From JBHEBG01 sp046557915 (lineage in GTDB: Bacteria > Bacteroidota > Bacteroidia > Flavobacteriales > Flavobacteriaceae): DNA of 64,000 nt. Made by a program: the position numbers and the translations under genes. Location of the stretch: assembly GCF_046557915.1 (NCBI RefSeq), contig NZ_JBHEBG010000003.1, positions 310,001-374,000 on the forward strand. Reading direction: 5' to 3'. Of this stretch, positions 27,908 to 38,232 are shown one piece after another. The notes under the pieces are model-generated. The model was given only the letters and a program-made list of their open reading frames with translations, was not told where the DNA came from and did not search any database. Every line of letters begins with the position of its first letter. The first letter of the stretch is position 1.

Positions 27908-28378
27908 ATGGAAGAACGGCTTCGCGCGGAAATCAAAGATACATTTTTGGGATATGGCTTAGACCGAATGGAGTTTTTTGGCCCTAAAGAGTTTATGAAA
28001 AGGTATCCTACCTTAGTTACGAACGAACAGGAACTTTTGGAATTGATCTATGAAATCATGGATTTTGATGCAGAACTTTTGGATTCTTTAAACGGTAACG
28101 GAAAACGTATTTTTTTATTAATTGCAACACCAAAAGCAAAGACATTCTTAAACTATGGGGGGTTTACCAAAATTCATCAGAAAGAAACGGAAGAATGGGA
28201 ACGTCTTTTTCATCGGTTACGGGAACTACGGTTCACTAGAAAGCATAAAATGACTATCTCAAAAAATGGTCCTCCGGGATATGTCCTTAAAAACTGGCGG
28301 TATTATGTTTTTGTGGCAATGGCCATTTTTAGTTTTTGCTACTGTATTTTGGATGCTTTTTTGGATTATTGGCCTTAG
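27908..28378 (+). CDS. Hypothetical protein with C-terminal membrane anchor
   Basis: A 156-aa protein: a charged, helical soluble part (MEERLRAEIKDTFLGYGLDRMEFFGPKEF) and one hydrophobic segment near the C-terminus (YYVFVAMAIFSFCYCIL), so probably tail-anchored. A TTG four codons upstream (27896) is possible, but the ATG at 27908 is preferred. Its stop overlaps the convergent RidA gene by 4 bases. Family not recognised. Confidence 0.65.
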   Translation: MEERLRAEIKDTFLGYGLDRMEFFGPKEFMKRYPTLVTNEQELLELIYEIMDFDAELLDSLNGNGKRIFLLIATPKAKTFLNYGGFTKIHQKETEEWERLFHRLRELRFTRKHKMTISKNGPPGYVLKNWRYYVFVAMAIFSFCYCILDAFLDYWP

Positions 28379-28770
28379 ATATGAGCACTCTGTTTTTTTA
28401 ATGCCGTTACTTGTATTTCAATCTTCATTCTGGGATCGGACAAACCGGCAGAAATCATCGTTGCCGCAGGTCTTATCTCACCAAAATATTTCCTGAGAAC
28501 GGGCCAGCACAATTCAAATTCCGCTGCATTTGGTAAGATGTACATAACCCTAACCGTATCATTGAGGGTAGAACCGGCTTTTTCCAGAGCTTGAATAATA
28601 TTCAGAAGGCATTGTTCTGTCTGTGCCAAGATATCGTCAGATATCGTCATGGTGTTATAGTCAAAACCGGTAGTACCCGATACAAAAACCCAATTGCCAT
28701 CTACCACGGCCCGGGAATAGCCAATTGTACTTTCAAATGTTGAACCCGAACTTATTAACTTTCTGTCCAT
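28375..28770 (-). CDS. RidA/YjgF family protein
   Basis: A 131-aa protein of the Rid superfamily, whose canonical members deaminate reactive enamine/imine intermediates. GYSRAVVDGNWVFVSGTTGFD, the middle DTVRVMYIL and the closing RPAATMISAGLSDPRMKIEIQVTAL match. The Arg of the substrate pocket (RPAAT) is present. The subgroup resembles the group with a long N-terminus rather than RidA itself, so deaminase activity is not certain. Confidence 0.88.
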   Translation of the reverse strand: MDRKLISSGSTFESTIGYSRAVVDGNWVFVSGTTGFDYNTMTISDDILAQTEQCLLNIIQALEKAGSTLNDTVRVMYILPNAAEFELCWPVLRKYFGEIRPAATMISAGLSDPRMKIEIQVTALKKQSAHI

Positions 28771-28824
28771 ATATTGTTTTTTAAATGGTTTATAGCCGCT
28801 TTTAAAATAGTTGTCGTAGTATTA

Positions 28825-29502
28825 CTATAGTTTGTTTTTGATGGCTTTTCTAATCCCAGCAAGTTGGGAAATGAGAACTATGGGGACAATCACCGTTGGG
28901 AGCCAAACAAATGGAAAATAAGTTACGCCAATATTGGGTTGGTCCATTGCAATTTTTTGAAAGGGAGTTTCAGCACTTAGGACCGCTATGGTAAGTACAT
29001 TCAGTAAAAGCCCTAAACAAAGAATATTCCAAGAGGCCAACAACCATCTTTTAGTTTTTTTTGTTTTGAAAGTAAGATAAAATATAACTGGTGTCGATAG
29101 CCCAGAAAATATATCCAGGTTGTAACCGTCAAAAGTCATTTCAATAGGAATCAAGCCTGCCATGTAAACGTAAAAAAGAACAATCTCTACAGGTATTCTT
29201 ACGATATGAAGTATGGTCAACCATTTTATGTTTAGCCCATCAATAAACGTTTTACCATTTTTTGAAAAAAATAGCGCTACGATAAATAATATTCCAGGCG
29301 TTAACAAAAAAATAAACCTTGGTGGAAATGCTTCGGTGTTTTGATAAAAGCCCGATAGACTTAGCACAGCTTGCAAGACCATCCAAATAGCTAACAGTGT
29401 TACGATAATATTTCTTTTGTTGGCTGCAAGCCAAAAAAATACAATCGAAGCCACTGTAGCAACTAAAAATAAGATAAACACCCAGATTGAAATACTTTCC
29501 AT
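28825..29502 (-). CDS. Hypothetical polytopic membrane protein
   Basis: A 225-aa protein with six or seven predicted membrane helices (for example ISIWVFILFLVATVASIVFFWL at the N-terminus and FPFVWLPTVIVPIVLISQL near the end) and a short basic C-terminus. No motif of a known enzyme or transporter is visible. It lies alone between the RidA gene and an intergenic region of about 270 bases. Confidence 0.7.
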   Translation of the reverse strand: MESISIWVFILFLVATVASIVFFWLAANKRNIIVTLLAIWMVLQAVLSLSGFYQNTEAFPPRFIFLLTPGILFIVALFFSKNGKTFIDGLNIKWLTILHIVRIPVEIVLFYVYMAGLIPIEMTFDGYNLDIFSGLSTPVIFYLTFKTKKTKRWLLASWNILCLGLLLNVLTIAVLSAETPFQKIAMDQPNIGVTYFPFVWLPTVIVPIVLISQLAGIRKAIKNKL

Positions 29503-29773
29503 ATTATTTTACTTTCATCAATTCTGTTATTCCAAGTACTATTTTTTAAAAGAAACTCGCCCAAAAATGGCGGGTATTCCAATAACCAATAAGACAATTC
29601 ACAGTACTAAAACCCGACTTACTTTTTAATAATTGGGGTCATGTTTTCGGGTACCGAATAGTCTCCTTAAAGATACACCATAATACAATTGAAATATGTT
29701 TAGAGTTAATAGAAATGACACCACAATCTGTGTTCACTTTGTGTTTAATGTTGCAAACAAGAAACTTGTAATT

Positions 29774-30550
29774 TCACTTTAAATCTAACCAACTATTGGT
29801 GCCCGATAATAATTTTGAGTCTAATAAAATTTTGGACTTGTCAAAACCCTTGGGGTAATGAAAAACATAATAAGCGTCAGAATGTATGTATTCTTCAATC
29901 AGTTGGGGCGATTCTTTTTTAATACAATACCAAAGCGGTAAAAAGACGTAATTGATGTTGTAATTTCTAAATGGTGCTTTTTTTAAGAGGTTCGCGTTCC
30001 ATTCCGAATCTCCAAAATGAGCGATGGTGGTATCGTTCATTTTAAGGATAAATACGTAGTTTTTAATCTGAAAGTTCTTTTCGTACGGATGCCGAAACCA
30101 GTAAGAACTTATGGTAATATTGGCAAAGGTTGAAGTTACCACGTTTTGGTTTAGATCCGGGTCGTGTTGGATATACGGAAAGGTAGCTACCCCTGTTCGC
30201 AGCTGTGAAAGTACCTGATCCGAAGAAACTATGGTTGTTTCTGGATGATTAAGTATAAATTGAGTCACCAAATCCTGGGAGAAGTGATCCCGGTGTTCGT
30301 GCGAAATAAGCAGATAATCTACATTTTTGTATACTCCAATGCCATAGATTATGGAATCCTGAACTTTTTTTGACAGGGTCTGGTAAATACCAAAATCCTC
30401 TTCAAATAATGGATCAATAAGTACGTTATTGTCCTTATCCATTATTAGCAACCCTTCATTGGCCAAATATTTTATACGTAGCTCTTGGGCAGACAAATTG
30501 CTGTTTGATGTAAGAATAAATGAAATAAAAAAGACTAAGGCTATCCTCAA
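29774..30550 (-). CDS. MBL-fold metallo-hydrolase, secreted
   Basis: 258 aa. A signal peptide (FFISFILTSNSNLSAQE) precedes a metallo-beta-lactamase fold of the UlaG-like type: DPLF, LLISHEHRDHF (His84, His86, Asp88, His89) and IAHFGDSEW. Start is TTG at 30550, with an in-frame stop two codons upstream and no ATG near the conserved start. Predicted periplasmic hydrolase; substrate unknown. Confidence 0.82.
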   Translation of the reverse strand: MRIALVFFISFILTSNSNLSAQELRIKYLANEGLLIMDKDNNVLIDPLFEEDFGIYQTLSKKVQDSIIYGIGVYKNVDYLLISHEHRDHFSQDLVTQFILNHPETTIVSSDQVLSQLRTGVATFPYIQHDPDLNQNVVTSTFANITISSYWFRHPYEKNFQIKNYVFILKMNDTTIAHFGDSEWNANLLKKAPFRNYNINYVFLPLWYCIKKESPQLIEEYIHSDAYYVFHYPKGFDKSKILLDSKLLSGTNSWLDLK

Positions 30551-30903
30551 AGCTCAAAAGTTTGGTATACCAAATGTTTACATGAAGATAACATCTTTAT
30601 TGATCAATCGGATAATAGGATGCGCATTTACCCTAAAGCACAACCAATCCTTGGCCATTTTATAACTTATTCTGACTATAGTGCTGCTGCAACGTAGTCT
30701 CACAAAATGAAGAAAGAAATTTCCTAATCTTCCCAATTGTCTATTATTGTAATGGAATCTATTCTTTTAAAATTCTGTAATTTAGTACTCATTGCGTTAA
30801 GAGTAACCTAAAACTATATGCACATTGGTATAAAATAATGATTAATTTAAAATACGGTAAACAATCATTATCCCTGATATGACCATTAAGCCCAGTAAAA
30901 AAA
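30551..30903. other. Intergenic region upstream of the ECF sigma gene
   Basis: 353 A+T-rich bases between divergent genes. No credible ORF, RNA or remnant was recognised. It must hold the promoters for the MBL-fold gene and for the sigma factor operon, but I see no convincing TTG / TAnnTTTG pair. Confidence 0.5.
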
Positions 30904-31443
30904 ATGGTAGAATCATTATACAAAAAGTTCTATGGCAAACTATATCAATATGGTTGTCTTGTGTATGATGATACCATAAAAGTAGAAGATACTATTCAGA
31001 ACTTTTTTGTTTGGACTCTAGAAAATCCGGAGAAATTAAGGGACATTAAGAATTTTGAAGCGTTTGCGTGCAAAGCGATAAGAAGAAATCTCATTCAGGG
31101 GATCATTAAAGACACTCGATCCAAAAAAAGTCATGATAACTACGTAGTGACTTTGGTTGATGAAAAATCGATTACCTCTGTTGAAAAAGAAATAATGCAA
31201 GTTGAGGAGAATTCGTGCTTAAAAACGAACCTAAAAAGCGCTATCGAAAAACTACCGGATAAACAAAAGGAAATCATCTACCTTAAATACTATGCCAATT
31301 TTTCCTATAAAGAAATTGAAGATATCATGAACGTGAGCAATCAGGTAGCCAGAAATTACGTTTCTAGGGCCCTCAAAAAGTTAAAAAGTTCTATTTTTTC
31401 GGAAAAAATGCGATCTTTTATAGTCTCTGCTTTTTTAGTTTAA
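30904..31443 (+). CDS. ECF RNA polymerase sigma-70 factor
   Basis: A 179-aa sigma factor with region 2 (about 10-75, LENPEKLRDIKNFEAFACKAIRRNLI) and region 4 (about 110-165, IEKLPDKQKEIIYLKYYANFSYKEIEDIMNVSNQVARNYVSRALKKLK). It is the type that flavobacteria pair with FecR anti-sigma factors and a TonB-dependent transporter to switch on uptake of a particular nutrient. The next gene (80 bases on) is that FecR and the SusC follows, so the operon is probably its own target. Confidence 0.92.
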   Translation: MVESLYKKFYGKLYQYGCLVYDDTIKVEDTIQNFFVWTLENPEKLRDIKNFEAFACKAIRRNLIQGIIKDTRSKKSHDNYVVTLVDEKSITSVEKEIMQVEENSCLKTNLKSAIEKLPDKQKEIIYLKYYANFSYKEIEDIMNVSNQVARNYVSRALKKLKSSIFSEKMRSFIVSAFLV

Positions 31444-31523
31444 CACATCTTTTCAAAAAAAAATTACTTTTTAAGGTTACATTTTTATGTTTTGCGGCTT
31501 CTATAATAAAATCGCAACATTAA

Positions 31524-32516
31524 ATGGGCCATAAAAATTTCAAAGACTACATATTCGAAGACTTTATAAAGGACGCTTATTTTAGAAAATGGGTGTACAC
31601 TACCGATGAAAAAGCAAACCACTTTTGGGATACATTTGTTAGGGAAAATCCAAGCAAGGCTGTCGATATTGAGAAAGCAAAGCTTTTTTTGGAAGGTATT
31701 CATGAATATTATGATAGTAACAAGCTAAGTGAAGCCCAGATAGAAGAAAAGTACAGCGAGTTTATTTCCAAGCATTCTAGTGCAGGTTCTCCTAAAATAA
31801 GGGTTCTTAAAAGGAATAGGAAGAAAGTTTTCAATTATGCGGCGGCCGCTTCTATCGTTATTTTGATAGCTTTCAGTTTATTCTATACAAACTCCGGCAC
31901 AAATTATTATACTACCGCTTACGGGGAATATAAGAAAATAGAACTTCCAGATGGCACCCAGGTTACCTTAGGTGCAAATTCCAAATTAAGACTCGCAAAG
32001 AAATGGGACAATACCGTTGACCGGAAAGTGTGGTTAGATGGTGAGGCCTATTTTAATGTAAAGCATATCGAAACAAACCAAGCCAAATTTATAGTTATCA
32101 CAGACGATGTTAATGTAGAGGTTTTAGGAACGGCTTTTAATGTGGATAACAGAAAAGAAGATACCAAGGTTATTTTGGATAAGGGAAAGATTAAACTTGA
32201 TATCAAAGGTAATTTGAACAAGCAACTACTAATGGCTCCTGGAGAAAAAATAACATATAAAGCCAAAAGTCGAAAGTTACCGGAAAAACAGAAAGCGAAC
32301 AAAGATGAAACTTCTTGGAGAGATGGGGTTATGACCTATACGAACACGCCCTTGCACGTTGTACTGTCCAAAATGGAGGATGTATATGGAATTCAACTAA
32401 AACTTAAAGATAATGCCCTTAGGGACAAAGAAGTTACTGTAGGAATTTCAATTACGGACCAACAAGTGGCCGTAACGACCATAGAAAGAATAATCGGCAC
32501 AGAGTTTATTAAATAA
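31524..32516 (+). CDS. FecR family anti-sigma factor
   Basis: 330 aa: a cytoplasmic N-terminus that binds the sigma factor, one membrane helix (about 108-126, AAAASIVILIAFSLFYT), the periplasmic FecR domain (YGEYKKIELPDGTQVTLGANSKLRL through VLGTAFNVDNR) and a C-terminal DUF4974-type domain (TPLHVVLSKMEDVYGIQLKL). It relays the occupied state of the STN domain of the neighbouring SusC to the ECF sigma factor. Confidence 0.92.
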   Translation: MGHKNFKDYIFEDFIKDAYFRKWVYTTDEKANHFWDTFVRENPSKAVDIEKAKLFLEGIHEYYDSNKLSEAQIEEKYSEFISKHSSAGSPKIRVLKRNRKKVFNYAAAASIVILIAFSLFYTNSGTNYYTTAYGEYKKIELPDGTQVTLGANSKLRLAKKWDNTVDRKVWLDGEAYFNVKHIETNQAKFIVITDDVNVEVLGTAFNVDNRKEDTKVILDKGKIKLDIKGNLNKQLLMAPGEKITYKAKSRKLPEKQKANKDETSWRDGVMTYTNTPLHVVLSKMEDVYGIQLKLKDNALRDKEVTVGISITDQQVAVTTIERIIGTEFIK

Positions 32517-32589
32517 AAAAGGGATGATCTTCTGACCAAGACCACCCCTATCAATTGTAATATAATACTACTAATTAACAACCAAATTT

Positions 32590-35500
32590 ATGAAAAAATC
32601 CATTGTCTTCAAAGGAAGCATTCTGCTGTTGGCTTTCATTATGAGCAGTAGCTATGCTGCGGCCAATCTATTCGAAACCAACAAAGATCCGTCCTATACC
32701 CTGTTAAAAACCAATAAAATAAAGCTTACGGATGCGCTACAGGCCATCAGTGAGAATTATCATGTATTCTTTAGCTACGAAACAAAACTTCTAGAAGACA
32801 TAGAAGTAGAGGTGTCCTTAAGCGAGCTTTTTAGCAAAGAAAAGGAAATAGGGGCTGTTGTAAATACTGTATTAAGGGATACCAATTTAAAATTTGAGAC
32901 CATTGGTGAAAAATATATAGTCATCTATAAAAACAACAGGAACGGAAAAAACAAACTGCAAAAACTGAAGGAAAAGATCAATGAGCTCAGAGATATTGAG
33001 AATGGAGATGATATACTACTCTACCCCAATTCAAAAAAGGCTCAAAAAGTTTTGGCCAAAGGAAGAGGTGTAAACGTAACCCAGGAAGTTACCATAACAG
33101 GGGTTGTAACAGATGAAGCTGGCGTGCCCCTTATTGGAGCCACTGTTATTGCCAAAGGAACATCGGTGGGTACAGTTACGGATTTTGACGGCTTATATTC
33201 CTTAAAGGTTCCTTCTACGACCTCTCATCTTGTGTTTTCTTATATAGGTTATGAGCAAAAAGAAGTGGCCCTTAACCAACAAACTACAATCAATGTACAA
33301 CTTAAGGAAGACCTTAACAGATTGGATGAGGTTGTTGTTACGGCTTTGGGAATAGAAAGAGATAGAAAATCATTATCCTATGCCGTTTCGGAAGTAAAAG
33401 GAGATCAACTGGCAAATAAGGCCGAAGTAGACGTGCTGAAGGCATTGAGCGGAAAAGTAGCGGGGGTTAATATTTCGGGTTCTGGAGGAGCAGCTGGTTC
33501 CTCTACCAATATAATAATTAGGGGAAACAACTCGGCAACCGGTAACAATCAGCCCTTGTTCGTTGTAGACGGTATACCTTTTGATAATTCTACCACCAGT
33601 ACTTCAGATCTAGCTGGAGCTTCATCTACTTATTCCAATAGAGCGTTGGATTTGGATCCGAACGACATCGCCACTATGACCGTGCTAAAAGGAGGTGCAG
33701 CTGCTGCCTTGTACGGTTCAAGAGCTTCAAATGGTGTAATCATAATCACTACCCATTCTGGAAGTCAATCCAAAAAAGGTCTCGAAATAGAGATATCAAA
33801 TACGGCGGGAGCAGAAACTATTTCTCGTTTCCCCGATTACCAAAACAAATACGGTCAGGGAAATTTTGCCAATGGGGAATATGTGTTCAGCCCAACGGCA
33901 ACAGAATCTTGGGGCCCTGCCTTCGATAGTCCCAATCTAGTTGGGAACGGCGGTTTGTTTTCAGAAGATGGGGTAATTAAATATACCAATCACATTGGCG
34001 ATAATGTACCCTATAGGGCATATCCAAACAATGTAAAGGAATTCTATAAGACAGGTTTTCAACGAGAAACTTCTATACGTGCACAAGGAGGCGATGGTAA
34101 AAATGCTTTCGCTGTTACGGCCAGTAACGTGGACAATAAAGGATTTATTCCAAATACGGGACTTAAAAGAACTTCTGTAAAAGTTTCCGGGTCTACTAAA
34201 TTGGAGAACGGTTTAAAAATAAGTGCATCCGTAACCTACGTAAATACCCATCAGGATGGTATTTTATCGGGTGGGCACAATACCTTATCCAGTATCAACA
34301 GGCAAACCTTGTTTATTCCAAGGAGTTACGATCTGTCTGGGTTCCCATATATTGATGAAGTAACAGGAGGGCAATTTCAATTTTCTTTCTGGGACAATCC
34401 AAGATGGTTGGCTCAAGAAGGCCCATACGATAGTGATGTAGACAGGGTTTACGGTTTTGTATCCACGGACTACAAGGTAAACGAATGGCTTAATATCTCT
34501 TACAAACTTGGAAACAACACGTATACGGATAGACGGACCCAAATAATACCAAGAGGTAGCTTTTTTACTTCAGGAAACATAATCAATAACAATATCACCT
34601 TTTCGGAATTATCTTCTAACCTAATTGCAACAGCTTCCAAGAATCTAAGCGAAGACTTAAATGTAAGGGTCGTTTTAGGTCATAATTACAATCAAAGGAA
34701 AACCGATTTATTAAATATCAGGGGAACCGGGATTATAAAAAGAGGTATTTCTAGAATTACCAATACCGAAGCGGTAGTAACGGATGAATCTATTTTTGAG
34801 CAAAGAAGGATTGTAGGGCTATTTGGCGATGTAGTTTTCTCGTACAAAGACTTTTTGTTTCTAAACCTAACAGGAAGAAATGATTGGTCTTCTACCTTGC
34901 CTAAAGGAAAAAGAAGTTTCTTTTATCCTTCGATATCTACAACGTTCAATTTCTCGGATGCTTTTAAGATCAAATCCGATTTCCTTTCCTTTGGAAAAGT
35001 GCGTTTGGCGTATACCAAAATTGGTAACGACGCCGATCCATATTTGTTATCTACCGTTAACACCATTAACGGAAGCGTAAATGAATCTGGATTGGAATTT
35101 CCTTTCAACGGTGTTTCGGGTACGGAAATAGGGGATAACCTGGGAAATCAGGATCTAAAACCAGAGTTTACAACAGAATATGAGGTAGGTCTAGAGCTTA
35201 ACTTGTTTAATAATCTGATAGGACTAGACGTTGCTTACTATTCAAAACGGACCGAAGATCAGATATTCAGTATAAACATTCCATCGTCCACAGGATATAG
35301 TACCAAAACCCTCAATGCGGGTGAAATATCAAATAAAGGATTGGAAGTAGGATTGGATCTTAATCCAATTAGGAATCCTAATGGACTTAGCTGGAACATC
35401 TTTGGTACGTTTGCTAAAAATGTTAGTAAAGTTGAAAAACTGATCGATGGATTAGATCAGATCAACCCGGGAAACAGGGTTCCCGCATACGGTAATATCC

Positions 35501-36219
35501 TACGGGTAGGACAACCTTATGGGGTAATTGAAGGAGAGGTGCAAAATAGAGATAGCGATGGAAGCCTTTTAATCAATGCTTTAACGGGTCTTCCCACAAA
35601 GGCTGCGGAACAACAAATTGTTGGTGACCCCAATCCCGATTTCATAGTTGGTATTAACAATACACTGTCTTACAAAGGATTTCAATTAGGCTTCTTGTTC
35701 GATTGGAAGCAAGGGGGAGATATACTTTCTTTATCCAACGGGTATTTAAGAGGATTTGGATTAACAAAAGAAACGGCGGAAGATAGGGATAGGACCTATA
35801 TCTTACCGGGATACTTAGCGGATCCAAACGATCCTACGCAACCTTTGTTGGACGGAAGTGGAAACAGAGTGTTGAACAATATTCAGATATCCCCACAAAA
35901 CTATTGGAGTGGTGCCACCAACGGTACACAAAGGAACCAATATCGTTTTAGTGCGGAATCCCTGATTTTTGATGCAACGGTGTTTAGATTGAGAGAACTC
36001 AGTTTTGGATATACATTTCCAAAAGCAATGCTGAAAAATTTACCCTTTGGTAGTTTAAGTATGACTTTCTTAGGCAGAAACCTATGGTTTAAAGCACCTA
36101 ACTATCCCCATTTAGATCCTGAGGTTTCTACGTACGGAGCTGGTAATGCCCAAGGTGTTGAGCAGTATGCCCCACCAACAGTAAAGAATATGGCATTGAA
36201 CATCAAAGTATCATTCTAA
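32590..36219 (+). CDS. SusC/RagA-type TonB-dependent outer membrane transporter with STN domain
   Basis: 1209 aa. Signal peptide (about 1-25, ending SSYAAA), STN signalling domain (about 38-115, KIKLTDALQAISENYHVFFSYE), carboxypeptidase-regulatory-like domain (about 170-245, ITGVVTDEAGVPLIGATV to FSYIGYEQKEV), TonB-box/plug (LDEVVVTALGIERDRKSL, then IIIRGNNSATGNNQPLFVVDGIPFDN) and the 22-strand barrel ending in an aromatic terminus (MALNIKVSF). The STN domain makes it a transducer for the upstream FecR/ECF pair. Forms the outer-membrane pedestal-bin complex with the SusD that follows. Confidence 0.96.
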   Translation: MKKSIVFKGSILLLAFIMSSSYAAANLFETNKDPSYTLLKTNKIKLTDALQAISENYHVFFSYETKLLEDIEVEVSLSELFSKEKEIGAVVNTVLRDTNLKFETIGEKYIVIYKNNRNGKNKLQKLKEKINELRDIENGDDILLYPNSKKAQKVLAKGRGVNVTQEVTITGVVTDEAGVPLIGATVIAKGTSVGTVTDFDGLYSLKVPSTTSHLVFSYIGYEQKEVALNQQTTINVQLKEDLNRLDEVVVTALGIERDRKSLSYAVSEVKGDQLANKAEVDVLKALSGKVAGVNISGSGGAAGSSTNIIIRGNNSATGNNQPLFVVDGIPFDNSTTSTSDLAGASSTYSNRALDLDPNDIATMTVLKGGAAAALYGSRASNGVIIITTHSGSQSKKGLEIEISNTAGAETISRFPDYQNKYGQGNFANGEYVFSPTATESWGPAFDSPNLVGNGGLFSEDGVIKYTNHIGDNVPYRAYPNNVKEFYKTGFQRETSIRAQGGDGKNAFAVTASNVDNKGFIPNTGLKRTSVKVSGSTKLENGLKISASVTYVNTHQDGILSGGHNTLSSINRQTLFIPRSYDLSGFPYIDEVTGGQFQFSFWDNPRWLAQEGPYDSDVDRVYGFVSTDYKVNEWLNISYKLGNNTYTDRRTQIIPRGSFFTSGNIINNNITFSELSSNLIATASKNLSEDLNVRVVLGHNYNQRKTDLLNIRGTGIIKRGISRITNTEAVVTDESIFEQRRIVGLFGDVVFSYKDFLFLNLTGRNDWSSTLPKGKRSFFYPSISTTFNFSDAFKIKSDFLSFGKVRLAYTKIGNDADPYLLSTVNTINGSVNESGLEFPFNGVSGTEIGDNLGNQDLKPEFTTEYEVGLELNLFNNLIGLDVAYYSKRTEDQIFSINIPSSTGYSTKTLNAGEISNKGLEVGLDLNPIRNPNGLSWNIFGTFAKNVSKVEKLIDGLDQINPGNRVPAYGNILRVGQPYGVIEGEVQNRDSDGSLLINALTGLPTKAAEQQIVGDPNPDFIVGINNTLSYKGFQLGFLFDWKQGGDILSLSNGYLRGFGLTKETAEDRDRTYILPGYLADPNDPTQPLLDGSGNRVLNNIQISPQNYWSGATNGTQRNQYRFSAESLIFDATVFRLRELSFGYTFPKAMLKNLPFGSLSMTFLGRNLWFKAPNYPHLDPEVSTYGAGNAQGVEQYAPPTVKNMALNIKVSF

Positions 36220-36243
36220 CAAGAAATTAAAATAACGTACATT

Positions 36244-37710
36244 ATGAAATATAATATATATAAAAAAGGACTTGCAATACTAGGGATACTATGCTTGTTC
36301 CTCTCCTGCGACCTAGATATTAACGATAACCCCAATAGTCCTACTACGGCAACGGTGGTAGAGCTATTGCCTCACGGACAAGTATCGGTTATCCAGCCAT
36401 TTTCAAGTCTAATAAATGCAATAACCTCCAGTGCCGTACAAACTAGCGTTAACACGCGTTACGATAACTATACGGTTAGTAGAACTACAATAGATGGTAC
36501 CTGGAATAATGACCTCTATAGTGGTGGATTGAAAAACCTGGAAGAAATCATAGACCAGGGCACGGAAAATGAACAATGGCATTATGTGGGCATAGCCAAA
36601 TTGATGAAGGCCTATACCTTTAGTTTAATGGTAGACCTTTGGAACGATATTCCGTATTCCGAAGCGTTTAACCCAGAGTTTGAATCACCTGCCTATGATT
36701 CTGGAAGCGCCATTTATGCCAATCTGGAAGCACTGGTTATAGAGGCCATTGGGGACTTGGGCAAAAACTCTGATCTTTCTCCTGCGGCAGATGATGTTAT
36801 ATATGGCGGCGATTTAAATAAATGGCGTCGTATGGGCAATACGCTTCTATTAAAAATGTACAATCAAACACGCTTGGTTGATAGTAGCGTAGGATCTAAA
36901 ATGGAAGCCTTAATAGCTGCCAACAATCTTATTCAGTCCAGTACGGACGATTTTCAACTGGTTTTTGGAGGAACAGCTTCTCCGGAAAACAGAATGCAAC
37001 TTTTTATAGATGACTATGTAAATAGACTGGACAACAGAATTTCTAATTACTTCAATGATCTGTTAACCGGTAACAATGATCCAAGAATACCTTATTATTT
37101 CTATAACCAGTTGGCCGGCACGTTTGTGGGCCGGGATGCCGGAAATCCCAATGGTTTGTCAACATTTGAGGATCAAGACACACGAACATTTCATGGTGTT
37201 TATCCTTGCGGAGGACAGTATGATAACGGTTTGGGTGGAGTTACTACCGGAGAGTTAGGATTAAAAGGGGCGGGGACCTATAGAATGATGACCAATGCCA
37301 TGCGCTTGTTCATTGAAGCAGAAGCTGTAATGGCCTTAGGGATTACGGCTTCTGCAGACGTAGCCACCCTGTTTGAACAAGGCATACGGGAGTCTATGGA
37401 AAAAGTAAACGAACTTGGAGCAGGACCCGGTATTTCGGAGGATCAGATAAACACTTATGTGGCCCAAAGACTGTTGACTTTCAATGCGGCTTCCGATGCT
37501 GATAAGTTGAAGTTAATAATGCTCGAAAAATATGTACATCAATTTGGAAACGGCATGGAACAGTATAATGATTGGCGTAGAACCGGTATTCCAGATGATT
37601 TAACCTTGGTTGTGCAGACGAGCCCAACCCTAAATAGGTTGCCTTACCCATCTAGCATTACACCACCAACCTTACCCAATAATGATGAATTTGTTTTCTG
37701 GGACAACTAA
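36244..37710 (+). CDS. SusD/RagB-type surface lipoprotein
   Basis: 488 aa; lipoprotein signal LFLSCDLDINDNPNSP (Cys about 21), then the TPR-rich helical SusD fold (NDLYSGGLKNLEEII, YTFSLMVDLWNDIPYSEAF, MFN-type C-terminal LEKYVHQFGNGMEQYNDWRRTG). The LWND-IPYSEA sequence resembles the SusD-like subgroup of SusD_2 type. It forms the lid on the SusC barrel and binds the ligand. 24 bases after susC. Confidence 0.94.
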   Translation: MKYNIYKKGLAILGILCLFLSCDLDINDNPNSPTTATVVELLPHGQVSVIQPFSSLINAITSSAVQTSVNTRYDNYTVSRTTIDGTWNNDLYSGGLKNLEEIIDQGTENEQWHYVGIAKLMKAYTFSLMVDLWNDIPYSEAFNPEFESPAYDSGSAIYANLEALVIEAIGDLGKNSDLSPAADDVIYGGDLNKWRRMGNTLLLKMYNQTRLVDSSVGSKMEALIAANNLIQSSTDDFQLVFGGTASPENRMQLFIDDYVNRLDNRISNYFNDLLTGNNDPRIPYYFYNQLAGTFVGRDAGNPNGLSTFEDQDTRTFHGVYPCGGQYDNGLGGVTTGELGLKGAGTYRMMTNAMRLFIEAEAVMALGITASADVATLFEQGIRESMEKVNELGAGPGISEDQINTYVAQRLLTFNAASDADKLKLIMLEKYVHQFGNGMEQYNDWRRTGIPDDLTLVVQTSPTLNRLPYPSSITPPTLPNNDEFVFWDN

Positions 37711-37727
37711 ACTAAAAACGTAAGACA

Positions 37728-38213
37728 ATGAAAAATATCACAAAATATATTCTCGTATTAGTTATCGGCATAACCCTTTCTTGCAACGATGATGAAAACC
37801 AAATAGTCCCAGATTTCTTGGACGGTACCGAATATGGGGTACTGTTAGATGTTGAGGTTACAAGTGCCGTGGAAGTTTCTTTAGCGGATATAAGTACATA
37901 TGAACTGGGTTTTAACATCAGCTTTAAAGGAGATAAAAGACCAATAAGTTCAATAGTTGTAAACAAATCATACGTTAGTAGCGTAAATGGGGAATCCTCA
38001 TTAGTCGAAGAAGAAGTTATTGTTGATTTTCCGGCTTCAATGACTTTATCTTCAAATGAGTTAGTTAGCGGCATTCCAAGTCTCTTAATTGATGATTTGG
38101 AAGCCGGGGATTCCTTTAACATAAGCTTTGTTATCAATTATGTGGATGGTGGGGTCGTAGACCGGTTTGACAGCAGTATGCGCACCAATTTTGCCGTTGC
38201 AATTGTTGATTAA
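37728..38213 (+). CDS. Hypothetical surface lipoprotein of the SusCD operon
   Basis: A 161-aa lipoprotein (signal ITLSCNDDEN, Cys about 20) with a single Ig-like beta domain (YELGFNISFKGDKRPISSIVV to FNISFVINYVDGG). Position (18 bases after susD) and layout resemble SusE/SusF-type accessory binding proteins, though with only one domain. Ligand unknown and family not recognised. Confidence 0.78.
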   Translation: MKNITKYILVLVIGITLSCNDDENQIVPDFLDGTEYGVLLDVEVTSAVEVSLADISTYELGFNISFKGDKRPISSIVVNKSYVSSVNGESSLVEEEVIVDFPASMTLSSNELVSGIPSLLIDDLEAGDSFNISFVINYVDGGVVDRFDSSMRTNFAVAIVD

Positions 38214-38232
38214 CCCAAAAGACGTTTAATTT

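Noticed and set aside
32520..32550. Imperfect hairpin between fecR and susC
   Set aside because: Two A-C mismatches on the coding strand; the pairing is better on the opposite strand, where no gene needs it.
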